Source of the DNA: Labilibaculum sp.
GTDB taxonomy: Bacteria; Bacteroidota; Bacteroidia; Bacteroidales; Marinifilaceae
Length of the DNA stretch: 64,000 bases
Direction: 5' to 3'
NCBI RefSeq assembly: GCF_963664555.1
Contig: NZ_OY761461.1
Span: 1,612,001-1,676,000, forward strand
This document shows positions 44,372 through 52,495 of the stretch, piece after piece. The notes beneath the pieces are model-generated. The model made no database searches, was not told the origin of the DNA, and worked only from the letters and a program-made list of their open reading frames with translations. The translations under genes and the position numbers were made by a program. The number at the start of each line of letters is the position of its first letter. Position 1 is the stretch's first letter.

Positions 44372-44510
44372 AATCGATACTTTTCTTCAAAGAGATATCT
44401 AATCTTTGACCATCGACAGTGATTCTTACGAAGATTGGAGATTCTCCATTTTTCAGTTGAGTAGTTTTTCTTGCAAAAAATAAAATAGAAGTAGTTTGTC
44501 TCATTTTCAC
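44372..44510 (-). pseudogene. Tyrosine integrase, N-terminal fragment
   Basis: About 46 codons from the ATG at 44508-44510: MKMRQTTSILFFARKTT, then GESPIFVRITVDGQRLDIS. This is the Arm-type DNA-binding start shared by Bacteroidetes phage/transposon integrases. It is cut by the outer IS3 end, and no catalytic part is present anywhere in the window. Lying 250 bp past the 3' end of tRNA-Ser and pointing away from it, it fits the usual place of an integrase in a tRNA-targeting element. Confidence 0.75.
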
Positions 44511-44701
44511 TGGTTTTTGAATGTTTTAAAACGATTTGTCAAAACTAGCAAACGAGTGATTTTTGAAGGGAGCAAAATAGTGTATTGCAGTGCATTAGCA
44601 CCTGTTCGAGGTGCAGCAAAATTAAGCTTTCCAATCTACACCGAATGCTACACCTTTTTATTGCTGTTTTAGGTGTTTGATTGCGTTGGTACTAAATGAA
44701 T

Positions 44702-44735
44702 AAAGCCTTGTAAACGTTAAGTTTACAAGGCTTTT
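44702..44735 (-). terminator. Terminator of the tRNA cluster
   Basis: 14-bp perfect stem AAAGCCTTGTAAAC / GTTTACAAGGCTTT with a 5-base loop, 24 bp beyond the tRNA-Ser 3' end. Confidence 0.8.
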
Positions 44736-44758
44736 CCTTCTATTGCATTTCTGCATGG

Positions 44759-44843
44759 CGGAGAGAGAGGGATTCGAACCCCCGGTACGTTGCCGCACAA
44801 TAGTTTTCAAGACTACCGCATTCGACCACTCTGCCATCTCTCC
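44759..44843 (-). tRNA. tRNA-Ser (anticodon TGA)
   Basis: 85 nt. Acceptor stem GGAGAGA / TCTCTCC, long variable arm, T-loop GGTTCGAATCC, anticodon loop CTTGAAA. Last gene of the minus-strand cluster. An integrase remnant lies just past its 3' end. Confidence 0.95.
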
Positions 44844-44854
44844 AATAATATTTG

Positions 44855-44927
44855 AGCGGGAAACGAGACTCAAACTCGCGACCCTCAGCTTGGAAGGCTG
44901 ATGCTCTATCAACTGAGCTATTCCCGC
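44855..44927 (-). tRNA. tRNA-Gly (anticodon TCC), copy 1
   Basis: 73 nt. Acceptor GCGGGAA / TTCCCGC, D-loop AGCTCAGTTGATAGAGC, anticodon loop CTTCCAA. Confidence 0.95.
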
Positions 44928-44967
44928 ATGCAAGAAACACGTTTGTTCCTTGATTAAAAAATTAAAG

Positions 44968-45049
44968 TGGGGAGAGCAGGATTCGAACCTACGAAGACGA
45001 AGTCAGCGGAGTTACAGTCCGCCCCAGTTGGCCACTTTGGTATCTCCCC
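44968..45049 (-). tRNA. tRNA-Tyr (anticodon GTA), copy 1
   Basis: 82 nt. Acceptor GGGGAGA / TCTCCCC, anticodon loop CTGTAAC, long variable arm, T-loop GGTTCGAATCC. Confidence 0.95.
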
Positions 45050-45071
45050 AATAATAATTTCAAAAAAAGTG

Positions 45072-45144
45072 AGCGGGAAACGAGACTCAAACTCGCGACC
45101 CTCAGCTTGGAAGGCTGATGCTCTATCAACTGAGCTATTCCCGC
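45072..45144 (-). tRNA. tRNA-Gly (anticodon TCC), copy 2
   Basis: Identical by eye to 44855-44927. The spacer to tRNA-Tyr is also repeated (GCAAGAAACACGTTTGTTCC), showing tandem duplication of a Tyr-Gly unit with a period of 217 bp. Confidence 0.95.
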
Positions 45145-45184
45145 ATGCAAGAAACACGTTTGTTCCTTGGTTAAAAATTTAAAG

Positions 45185-45266
45185 TGGGGAGAGCAGGATT
45201 CGAACCTACGAAGACGAAGTCAGCGGAGTTACAGTCCGCCCCAGTTGGCCACTTTGGTATCTCCCC
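45185..45266 (-). tRNA. tRNA-Tyr (anticodon GTA), copy 2
   Basis: Same as 44968-45049. First gene of the cluster, 44 bp after the promoter -7 box. Confidence 0.95.
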
Positions 45267-45309
45267 AAATGCAATGTATGTAAAGAACTTTGTTTCTTGA
45301 TTGCGGATG

Positions 45310-45339
45310 CAAATATAGGAGCTTTACTACAAAATACAA
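45310..45339 (-). promoter_or_regulatory. Promoter of the tRNA cluster
   Basis: On the minus strand: TTG (45339-45337), 19 bp, then TATATTTG (45317-45310), an exact match to the Bacteroidetes -33/-7 consensus. The stretch from 45340 to 45690 holds nothing else I can support. Confidence 0.75.
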
Positions 45340-45690
45340 GGGGTGCCTGCGTTTTTTTTTCAAAAAAAATGAAATATTTATGTAAGTGTTTGATTTCCTA
45401 TGAAATATTTTTTCAATATAATTCTCTTAGAAATTTGAGTCGTCGGTTTTTTATGAAATAGGATCAGTTTTATTACGATCTGAAAATTGAATTTAAGCTA
45501 ATTTTGCTTTTGTAAATTTTCTGATGGAGATATTAAGAGGTGTATTTAATCGGATCTCTTTTAAGGCTGTTTAAAGAGTAAATAATTGTGATAGGAGAAG
45601 ATGTTGATTTATGCCTGTAAACCATCGTCAGTGCTTTCTCTTGTCGCAAATCGTAATATTTCTCAGCTTGCATTTTAGAAAAAAAAAACA

Positions 45691-45725
45691 AAAAAAAAGG
45701 AGACTAATCAATAGTCTCCTTTTTT
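45691..45725 (-). terminator. Terminator of the TPR gene
   Basis: 8-bp stem GGAGACTA / TAGTCTCC with A-run on one side and T-run on the other, 17 bp beyond the stop of the minus-strand gene at 45742. The shape works in both directions. Confidence 0.8.
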
Positions 45726-45741
45726 ATATTTTGAGTTTGTT

Positions 45742-46440
45742 TTATTTTATCATTGATTTAGCTCTTGTGATGTATTTTTCAACGTCACGGGCTTCTGCCG
45801 ATTTTGCAAAATCTTGTTCGATAGTTTCGTAAGCTGTTAGTGCTTTTTTGTACTCACCTAACATTTCGTAAGCAAGTCCGGCTTTTTGCAAATAGATAGG
45901 TGTTGTGAAATCATTTGTATTAAAAGAACTTGCATCCATATAATTTGAAGCGGCTTTTTTAGTATCTCCTAATTCCATATAAGCATCACCAATAGCAGCT
46001 TTTGCAAGAGCGCTAAGTAAAAAATCATCAGAACTGAATTTTTCTAAATAATCAATTGCATTTTGGAATTCACCCATTCTTAAATAAGAAACACCGGCAT
46101 AATATTTTGAAATATTTCCTGCTGGAGTTGAGTTAAACTCATCAATAATATCCAGAAACCCAGGGTAATTTTCATCTCCGTTTAATGCAAGGTTAAATGA
46201 ATCTTTCTCGAAATATCTTTGAGCCTGAAATAACTGATTTTGAGCACGCTCATTAAGTGGAGCTTTGTAGTATTTTTGATAAGCAAAAACTCCTACTGCT
46301 AAAATGATTATAACTAAAGCAATAGTGGACAGTTTTTTCTGATTCTTCTCAATATATTGTTCGGTTTTGCTTAGTGCTTCTTCTAAATTTTCAAAATTAT
46401 CTTCAGATACCTGATTGTTTTTATTTTTTGACATGCTCAA
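45742..46440 (-). CDS. Membrane-anchored tetratricopeptide repeat protein
   Basis: 232 residues (a start two codons in, at 46434, is equally possible). An N-terminal cytoplasmic helix is followed by one TM segment (LSTIALVIIILAVGVFAYQ, about 39-57) and then TPR units: NISKYYAGVSYLRMGEFQNA, LAKAAIGDAYMELGDTKKAA, LQKAGLAYEMLGEYKKALTA. The layout is like YfgM, which assists protein folding at the membrane. It lies divergently beside recF, a gene order common in this phylum. A perfect -7 box (TACATTTG on the minus strand, 46468-46475) stands upstream. Partner proteins are unknown. Confidence 0.8.
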   Translation of the reverse strand: MSMSKNKNNQVSEDNFENLEEALSKTEQYIEKNQKKLSTIALVIIILAVGVFAYQKYYKAPLNERAQNQLFQAQRYFEKDSFNLALNGDENYPGFLDIIDEFNSTPAGNISKYYAGVSYLRMGEFQNAIDYLEKFSSDDFLLSALAKAAIGDAYMELGDTKKAASNYMDASSFNTNDFTTPIYLQKAGLAYEMLGEYKKALTAYETIEQDFAKSAEARDVEKYITRAKSMIK

Positions 46441-46610
46441 ATATTATTAGGTTTATTTTTTCTAACGCAAATGTAATTTTTTTTACTAAATATCAGACAT
46501 TTTTTCAGTAAAAAATGAAGATGGGAATTTAGATTGTTATAGAACTAAATAAGTAAATCCAAATTGATTTAATTTAGTAATTTTGCAACAGTCATCTAAT
46601 CTATTCATAC

Positions 46611-47711
46611 ATGCATCTGGAAAAATTATCTCTCTTAAATTATAAGAATATACTTGATTTGGAATTGAATTTTTCACCAAAAATCAACTGTTTTATTGGG
46701 AATAATGGGATGGGGAAAACTAATTTGCTGGATGCTGTTTATTATTTAAGCTTTTGTAAATCATACTTTTCTGTTGGCGACCAGCAAAATATAAATCACA
46801 ATGAACAGTTTATGGTGTTGGAAGGAACTTACCGACGCAAAGATTTAAATGAGGTGGTATATTGTGGTGTAAAGCGCGGGCAGAAGAAAAATTTTAAAAG
46901 GAATAAAAAGGAGTATAAAAAACTTTCGGAACATATTGGTTTATTGCCTATTGTAATGGTTTCTCCGGCAGATGTTAGTTTGATTACAGATGGTAGTGAG
47001 GAACGCCGCAGGTATATGGATAGTGTAATTTCGCAATATGATCGTAAATATCTGGAAGATTTAATTCGTTACAATCGTGTTTTGCAGCAAAGAAATAAAT
47101 TGCTGAAAGATTTTGCGGCAGGAAGCAGATTTGATGAAGACACGCTTAGTATTTGGGACGAACAAATGATAGTGCTGGGAACTTCTATTTATGAAAAGAG
47201 AAAGGATTTCTTGAATAAATTGATGCCTGTTTTTCAGGAGTATTATCAGATGATTTCCTTAGGGAATGAAACTGTAAATTTGGATTATAAATCACTTTTA
47301 CATGACAACTCATTACGTGATCTTCTCATAAATGCCCGTTGGAAAGATCAGGTAACCCAGTATACAACGGTTGGAATTCATAAAGACGATTTGGAATTGA
47401 CTTTGGGTGGATATCCTATCAAAAAAATGGGTTCTCAGGGACAACAAAAGACTTACCTGATTGCTCTAAAACTTGCCCAATTCGATTTTATCAAGCAAAT
47501 TGCCGGATTTAACCCTATTCTTTTGCTGGATGATATTTTCGATAAACTGGATTCGCAGCGAGTTGAACAGATTGTGAAATTGGTTTCTGAAGATCGTTTT
47601 GGTCAGATTTTTATCTCTGATACCAATCGTGATCATTTGAACGAAATACTCTCGGGAATGGAACAGGAATACCAATTATTTATTATTGATAAAGGAGCCA
47701 TAGTAAGTTAA
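46611..47711 (+). CDS. recF: DNA replication/repair protein RecF
   Basis: 366 residues, normal length. Walker A GNNGMGKTNLLDAVYY near residue 30, SMC/RecF signature GSQGQQKTYLIALKLAQ, and Walker B NPILLLDDIFDKLD, in the expected order for RecF. RecF binds ssDNA-dsDNA junctions and helps RecOR load RecA at stalled forks. The DUF721/DciA-like gene follows after 5 bp, probably on the same transcript. A -7-like box TAATTTTG lies at 46578-46585, 25 bp before the start, though without a clear -33 TTG. Confidence 0.95.
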   Translation: MHLEKLSLLNYKNILDLELNFSPKINCFIGNNGMGKTNLLDAVYYLSFCKSYFSVGDQQNINHNEQFMVLEGTYRRKDLNEVVYCGVKRGQKKNFKRNKKEYKKLSEHIGLLPIVMVSPADVSLITDGSEERRRYMDSVISQYDRKYLEDLIRYNRVLQQRNKLLKDFAAGSRFDEDTLSIWDEQMIVLGTSIYEKRKDFLNKLMPVFQEYYQMISLGNETVNLDYKSLLHDNSLRDLLINARWKDQVTQYTTVGIHKDDLELTLGGYPIKKMGSQGQQKTYLIALKLAQFDFIKQIAGFNPILLLDDIFDKLDSQRVEQIVKLVSEDRFGQIFISDTNRDHLNEILSGMEQEYQLFIIDKGAIVS

Positions 47712-47716
47712 ATAAA

Positions 47717-48007
47717 ATGAGAAGAAGCCAAACTCAAAAAATAGATGAATTAATTCGACAGGTACTTAAGGAAAGTAATCTGGATGGCCGATTGAAAGAA
47801 TATGAGTTGGTTAATTCGTGGGAGAAAGTGATAGGCAAAACCGTAGCTAACGCTACTACAGATATTTATATTCGTAACCGGAAGTTATTTGTAAAAGTAC
47901 GCTCGTCGGTTATTCGGAATGAACTGTTGATGATTCGTGAAGGCTTAATGCGTGCTTTAAACAGAGAAGTACAGGCGAACATTATCGATGAGATCATTGT
48001 CCGGTGA
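47717..48007 (+). CDS. DUF721/DciA-like protein
   Basis: 96 residues. The core VNSWEKVIGKTVANATTD, LFVKVRSSVIRNELLMIREG and ANIIDEIIVR fit the DUF721 family, whose wider members (DciA) load the replicative helicase in bacteria lacking DnaC. It follows recF at 5 bp, consistent with a replication or repair role. The Bacteroidetes form is short, lacking the long N-terminal extension of other DciA proteins; equivalence in function is inferred. Confidence 0.8.
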   Translation: MRRSQTQKIDELIRQVLKESNLDGRLKEYELVNSWEKVIGKTVANATTDIYIRNRKLFVKVRSSVIRNELLMIREGLMRALNREVQANIIDEIIVR

Positions 48008-48013
48008 AAAAAA

Positions 48014-48041
48014 GGCGCATTGTGTATGATCATAATGCGCC
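48014..48041. terminator. Convergent bidirectional terminator
   Basis: 8-bp stem GGCGCATT / AATGCGCC between the convergent DUF721 and ndk genes, with an A-run before it (T-run for the minus strand). Confidence 0.75.
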
Positions 48042-48049
48042 CAGTATTT

Positions 48050-48484
48050 TTAACAGTTTGCTGATGAGAATATCTCAGTTCCGGCGAAATGGAAAGCTCC
48101 TTCAATACAAGCATTTTCATCACTGTCCGATCCATGAACAGCATTGCGGGACATCGATTCCGCAAACTCTTTACGAATTGTTCCTTCTTCAGCTTCGGCT
48201 GGATTTGTTGCTCCAATTAATTTTCTGAAATCTGCAACAGCGTTATCTTTTTCGAGAATTGCAGCAACAATAGTTCCCGAGCTCATAAAATCGGTAAGAT
48301 CTTCATAAAATGGTCTCTCTTTATGAACTTCATAAAACTTCTTAGCCTGATCTTTGGTTAGTTTAGTATATTTCATGGCTGCAATGCGGAATCCTGCATC
48401 GTTAATTTTTGCCAGAATAGCGCCAATATATCCATTTGCAACAGCATCTGGTTTTATCATGGTAAAGGTTCTATCACTTCTCAT
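48050..48484 (-). CDS. ndk: Nucleoside diphosphate kinase
   Basis: 144 residues, close to the usual length. The N-terminus [13 protein letters not shown] carries the conserved Lys11, and the active-site histidine is His117 in NAVHGSDS. It transfers the gamma phosphate between nucleoside tri- and diphosphates through the phosphohistidine. The C-terminus has a few extra residues past the usual end (FSSANC). A consensus promoter lies just upstream at 48513-48542. Confidence 0.97.
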   Translation of the reverse strand: MRSDRTFTMIKPDAVANGYIGAILAKINDAGFRIAAMKYTKLTKDQAKKFYEVHKERPFYEDLTDFMSSGTIVAAILEKDNAVADFRKLIGATNPAEAEEGTIRKEFAESMSRNAVHGSDSDENACIEGAFHFAGTEIFSSANC

Positions 48485-48512
48485 ATATGTGTATAGTTAA
48501 ATGTTTCGAATA

Positions 48513-48542
48513 CAAAAATAATGATTCTGAGCACTTGTGCAA
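48513..48542 (-). promoter_or_regulatory. ndk promoter
   Basis: Minus strand: TTG (48542-48540), 19 bp, TATTTTTG (48520-48513), an exact TAnnTTTG match, 28 bp before the start codon. Confidence 0.75.
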
Positions 48543-48634
48543 CTGTTAAATTAACAAAACAGGGGATTGAGGATTTAATTTTTTTTAGTATTCATCATAT
48601 CCATCAAATCATTAGTAAATCTATCATACTTCCA

Positions 48635-48664
48635 TTGTTAAAATAACGATCTATTGTATCTTTA
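48635..48664 (+). promoter_or_regulatory. Promoter of the DHH phosphoesterase gene
   Basis: TTG (48635-48637), 19 bp, TATCTTTA (48657-48664), one mismatch to consensus. Transcription would begin near 48671, which rules out the upstream TTG start and supports the ATG at 48699. Confidence 0.7.
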
Positions 48665-48698
48665 CCAGCTTATAATAATTATTACAAGAAAAAAAGGA

Positions 48699-49727
48699 AT
48701 GAATAATTTGCAAAATAGAATTGATGCAGAGCTGATTAAGGAAGTGGAAATATTGCTTGATGAGTGTGCAAAAATTTCAATTATACCGCATTCGGGCCCC
48801 GATGGTGATGCTATTGGATCTTCGTTGGCCTTGCATCAGTATCTGATAAAGAAAGGAAAGCAGGCTCAAATAATTAGTCCAAGTGCTTATCCGGTTTTCT
48901 TAAAATGGCTGCCTGGAAATTCTGATGTCTGGATTTATACCAATGGAAAGAAAAAGGCTGAGGAATATATTAATTCATCTGATCTTATTTTTATTGTAGA
49001 TCATAATTCGTTCAAACGATCGGGAGATTTGGAAGCTGTGTTGGAGAAAGCGACGGCAAAAAAAATTATGATCGATCATCATCCTGAACCTGAGCAAATT
49101 GTCGATTTGATGTTTTCGGATACTCAAATGTGTTCTACCTGCGAAATGATGTATGAATTCATTGAGGCTTTAGGCGATGAAGACATGATTGATGAATCAA
49201 TTTCAGAATGTATTTATACCGGAATTATTACTGATACTGGAGGATTAAGTTACAATTCCTCTCAGCCCAGAACTTATCAGGTTGTGGGGAGTTTGCTCGC
49301 AAAAGGAATTGATAAAAATAAAATTCATTCGAATATCTACGACAATTTTTCTCCGGACAGAATGAAGTTGTTAGGACATTGTTTGGATCAGGGATTGGAA
49401 GTTTTATCCGAGTTTAATACAGCAATTATAACTTTAACAAAGGAAGATTTAATCCGTTTTAACTACAAGGATGGCGATACGGAAGGGTTTGTGAATTATC
49501 CTTTGTCCATTCAGAACATGCTTGTTTCGGCAATTTTTATTGAAAAGGATGATGTCGTTAAGATATCTTTCCGATCGAAAGGTGATGTTCCTATTAATAG
49601 GGTGGCCAGGGATTATTTTAATGGTGGCGGGCACATCAATGCTGCTGGTGGTAGAACTGAGAAGTCATTAAAGGAAGCAATTGATCAATTCAAACAGGTT
49701 TTGCCTGAATTCTATGGGAGCTTGTAA
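48699..49727 (+). CDS. DHH-family phosphoesterase (NrnA/oligoribonuclease type)
   Basis: 342 residues from the ATG at 48699. DHH motifs: PHSGPDGDAIGSSLA, DLIFIVDHNSF, KIMIDHHPEPE, TGIITDTGGL. The C-terminal DHHA1 domain holds the nucleic-acid binding GGGH in YFNGGGHINAAGG. NrnA-like enzymes degrade nano-RNA and can hydrolyse pAp; members of this group also cleave cyclic dinucleotide products. The catalytic metal-binding residues all appear present. A long-frame start 15 codons earlier (TTG) is rejected because it lies before the probable transcription start. A terminator follows at 49829. Confidence 0.9.
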   Translation: MNNLQNRIDAELIKEVEILLDECAKISIIPHSGPDGDAIGSSLALHQYLIKKGKQAQIISPSAYPVFLKWLPGNSDVWIYTNGKKKAEEYINSSDLIFIVDHNSFKRSGDLEAVLEKATAKKIMIDHHPEPEQIVDLMFSDTQMCSTCEMMYEFIEALGDEDMIDESISECIYTGIITDTGGLSYNSSQPRTYQVVGSLLAKGIDKNKIHSNIYDNFSPDRMKLLGHCLDQGLEVLSEFNTAIITLTKEDLIRFNYKDGDTEGFVNYPLSIQNMLVSAIFIEKDDVVKISFRSKGDVPINRVARDYFNGGGHINAAGGRTEKSLKEAIDQFKQVLPEFYGSL

Positions 49728-49828
49728 AGAAACCAACTTGATTTTATAATTTAAAGAAGTAATAAATCAAATGGGTTCAGCTTGTAAGGAATAGGAATTG
49801 AAAAACTATATTTAGAATGTAATAATTT

Positions 49829-49862
49829 ACAGCGCAGATTCATCATCTACGCTGTTTTTTTG
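49829..49862 (+). terminator. Terminator after the DHH gene
   Basis: Stem ACAGCGcAGA / TCTaCGCTGT with a 7-base loop and a T7 tail, between convergent genes. Confidence 0.75.
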
Positions 49863-49864
49863 TT

Positions 49865-50572
49865 TTATTTTTCTCTGTGGATCAGAAAAATAGCAGGTCT
49901 TTTGTGTAGATTCGGCAGATTGTTTTTCCATGCTTGTACCGACATGGTTTTGATGTATTCCGATTCGAGAGAGATGTCGGCGGCAATACAAAGTTTCGTA
50001 GCAGGACTGCAATTCTGAAGCAAATCTTCAAGCATTTTCATGTTTCGGAAAGGAGTCTCGATAAATAGTTGTGTTTGACCTTCGCTTAGGGAACGGTGAT
50101 CCAAATGTTTTATTTTCTTGCTTCTCTCGTCACTCTGGATAGGTAAATATCCGTTAAAAGCAAAGTTTTGCCCGTTAAAGCCGGATGCCATTAAAGAAAG
50201 TAATATGGAGGAAGGTCCAACCAATGGCACAACCTGTATGTTTTTGGTGTGGGCAATTTTTACAACATCGGCTCCAGGATCAGCAACACCCGGGCATCCG
50301 GCTTCCGAAATAATCCCCATGTCATGATCTGTAATAGCGTCTAAATAAGTGGAAATGTCTTTTGGTGACGTGTGTTTGTTTAGTTCATAAAAAGTAAGCT
50401 CATCTATGTTGATATCCTGATTCACTTTTTTTAGATAACGACGTGTTGTTCGGATATTTTCCACAATAAAGTGTTTAATATCTGGAATCAGTTGTTGAAT
50501 GTTATTTGGTATTACCTGATCGATTTCTGTATCTCCCAAAGTCGTTGGGATTAAAAAAAGTTTGCCTTTCAT
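49865..50572 (-). CDS. RsmI-like SAM-dependent methyltransferase (tetrapyrrole methylase fold)
   Basis: 235 residues. Start KLFLIPTTLGDTE, then HDMGIISEAGCPGVADPG and VVPLVGPSSILLSLMASG, the conserved blocks of RsmI, which 2'-O-methylates C1402 of 16S rRNA. It is shorter than Escherichia coli RsmI (286 residues) and lacks its C-terminal domain, as do many Bacteroidetes relatives, so substrate identity is less sure. The gene is convergent with the DHH gene. A perfect -7 box (TACATTTG on the minus strand, 50590-50597) stands upstream. Confidence 0.85.
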   Translation of the reverse strand: MKGKLFLIPTTLGDTEIDQVIPNNIQQLIPDIKHFIVENIRTTRRYLKKVNQDINIDELTFYELNKHTSPKDISTYLDAITDHDMGIISEAGCPGVADPGADVVKIAHTKNIQVVPLVGPSSILLSLMASGFNGQNFAFNGYLPIQSDERSKKIKHLDHRSLSEGQTQLFIETPFRNMKMLEDLLQNCSPATKLCIAADISLESEYIKTMSVQAWKNNLPNLHKRPAIFLIHREK

Positions 50573-50672
50573 AAATGATATATTTTCGGCAAATGTACTA
50601 AATAAGTCTGTTACTCTTTAACTGTAAGGTTGTCAAATGCAGTTTTGTTATCTGTAATCATTCTGAATAGTT

Positions 50673-50702
50673 TTGAAGTTATCTTGATTTGTTACATCTT
50701 TG
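50673..50702 (+). promoter_or_regulatory. Promoter of the BASS-like transporter gene
   Basis: TTG (50673-50675, within TTTTG), 19 bp, CATCTTTG (50695-50702), one mismatch to TAnnTTTG. It places the transcript start after 50700, so translation should begin at the ATG 50730. Confidence 0.65.
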
Positions 50703-50729
50703 CAGTTCATCGATGATATTCATTACAAT

Positions 50730-51656
50730 ATGACACAAATTGCACGTAAAATAATACTTAATCGAAACTTCATTTTGGTTCTTGCTGTTGTTTTGGGTTT
50801 ACTAATTGGCGATTGGGCGAGTCTGTTAAAAGAGTATACTTTTTACATCTTAGCAATTGTAATGACCTTTTCAACCACCGGAATTTCTACCAGGGCGATG
50901 TTTCCTTTAAAACAAATGATTGCACCTATGCTGATGGGATCATTTTTGAATTATGTGGTGTTTGGGACTGTAATCATTGCCTTGTCGTATTGGTTGATGC
51001 CAACGCCCGAACTTTTTCTGGGGTTTGTAGTTATTGCTTCAACTCCTCCTGGTGTTGCCGTAATTCCTTTCTCGCACATTTTAGATGGCGATTTAAAATA
51101 TGCCATAGTAGGAACTTTGGGAGCCTTTATTTCGTCCTTGTTTTTTGCACCGCTGATTGTTGGTTTGTTTTCAGATATTGATGGAGGCATTGATCCGCTC
51201 GATTTATTTATAAGTATGGTGCAGCTTGTTTTAGTTCCCCTGCTAATATCGAGATTACTGCTTTGGCAACCAATTAAGCCTGCAATCGAAAAGGTGAGAG
51301 GAAAAATTGTTGATTGGGGATTTGCTTTGATAATTTTTACAGCAGTTGGGTTAAATAGGCAAGTATTTTTTTCTAATTTTGATATACTCTTACTGGTGTC
51401 TCTGGTTCTTTTTCTTGGGATTTTTGGTTTGGGATGGATTTATGAACTATTTAGCCGTAAACTTGGCATTAAAGCTCCGGCAGCGATGACTCAGAATCTT
51501 TTGGTTACGATTAAAAGTTCAGGTTTTGCAGTTGTTACAGCTTTAACATTATTTGGAGAAGAAGCAGCAATTCCTTCTGCCGTAATGGCTGTTTTTGTTC
51601 TGGCTTATTTGCTTTATCTGTCTATTAGAAAAGAGCTAAGGGATTCAGGTAAGTAA
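50730..51656 (+). CDS. BASS-family (bile acid:sodium symporter-like) membrane transporter
   Basis: 308 residues, with about nine to ten hydrophobic helices spread evenly. Motifs such as FVVIASTPPGVAVIPFSHIL and LVTIKSSGFAVVTALTLFG match the two discontinuous-helix crossover regions of BASS transporters. Family members move organic anions such as bile acids, pantoate or pyruvate with sodium; the substrate here cannot be told. The MBL hydrolase gene begins 42 bp later and may share the transcript. Confidence 0.75.
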   Translation: MTQIARKIILNRNFILVLAVVLGLLIGDWASLLKEYTFYILAIVMTFSTTGISTRAMFPLKQMIAPMLMGSFLNYVVFGTVIIALSYWLMPTPELFLGFVVIASTPPGVAVIPFSHILDGDLKYAIVGTLGAFISSLFFAPLIVGLFSDIDGGIDPLDLFISMVQLVLVPLLISRLLLWQPIKPAIEKVRGKIVDWGFALIIFTAVGLNRQVFFSNFDILLLVSLVLFLGIFGLGWIYELFSRKLGIKAPAAMTQNLLVTIKSSGFAVVTALTLFGEEAAIPSAVMAVFVLAYLLYLSIRKELRDSGK

Positions 51657-51698
51657 TCTTGATTAATCAAGTAAGGGAATTCGAATTAGAAATACAAT

Positions 51699-52466
51699 AT
51701 GGTGAAATTAACTTTTTTAGGAACAGGGACTTCTCAGGGAGTTCCAATTATTGCTTGTAAATGTCCTGTTTGTTTATCCAAAAATTACAAGGATAAACGA
51801 TTACGTTCTTCTGTGTTGATAAATGTTGATGATCAGAATTTGGTAATTGATAGCGGACCCGATTTTAGATATCAGATGCTGCGTGCAAAAGTTGAGAATA
51901 TTTCTGCAATCATCTTCACACATGAACACAAAGATCATACCGCTGGTTTAGACGATATTCGTGCATTTAATTGGGTGAATAAAAAAGCCGTTTCCATTTA
52001 TGCTGAAAAGAGAGTGCAGGAATCTTTAAAGAAAGAATTTTCTTACGTTTTTGCTGAATTTAAATATCCGGGAATTCCCCAGATGAACTTAATTGATGTC
52101 ACTGATGAGGCTTTTCATATTAACGGTACAAGCATACAGCCCATTCGGGTGAAGCATTTGAAATTGCCTGTTTATGGTTTTCGAATTGGTGATTTGGCTT
52201 ACATTACAGATGCGAATTACATATCCCCAGAAGAAAAGGAAAAGCTGAAAGGTTTGAAAGTTTTGGTGTTAAATGCTCTCCGAAAAGAAGCTCATATTTC
52301 ACATTATACTCTTTCGGAGGCATTGGAAATTGTGAAAGAATTACAACCCGAAAAGGCTTATTTTACTCATATCAGTCATCAGATGGGTTTTCATGATGAG
52401 GTGGAAGCTGAATTGCCTGAAAATGTATTTTTGGCTTACGATGAATTAGAGATAGAGGTAGGGTAA
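51699..52466 (+). CDS. MBL-fold metal-dependent hydrolase (PhnP-like)
   Basis: 255 residues. The N-terminus LGTGTSQGVPIIACKCPVC is typical of PhnP-type enzymes (zinc-finger-like cysteines). Metal-binding motif FTHEHKDHTAGLDD (HxHxDH), further ligands in DSGPDFR, YITDANY and THISHQMGFH. PhnP is a phosphoribosyl cyclic phosphodiesterase; close Bacteroidetes relatives are annotated only as MBL hydrolases, and no phn genes are nearby, so the substrate is open. Confidence 0.85.
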   Translation: MVKLTFLGTGTSQGVPIIACKCPVCLSKNYKDKRLRSSVLINVDDQNLVIDSGPDFRYQMLRAKVENISAIIFTHEHKDHTAGLDDIRAFNWVNKKAVSIYAEKRVQESLKKEFSYVFAEFKYPGIPQMNLIDVTDEAFHINGTSIQPIRVKHLKLPVYGFRIGDLAYITDANYISPEEKEKLKGLKVLVLNALRKEAHISHYTLSEALEIVKELQPEKAYFTHISHQMGFHDEVEAELPENVFLAYDELEIEVG

Positions 52467-52495
52467 TTGCTTTTGATGATTTAATTGAAAGAATT

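Noticed and set aside
44740-45182. Open frames across the tRNA cluster
   Set aside because: They translate tRNA sequence (the familiar '[21 protein letters not shown]' type artefact), not protein.
50813-51181. 122-codon alternative frame within the BASS-like gene
   Set aside because: Shadow of a TM-rich gene; Cys/Trp/Phe-rich without motif.
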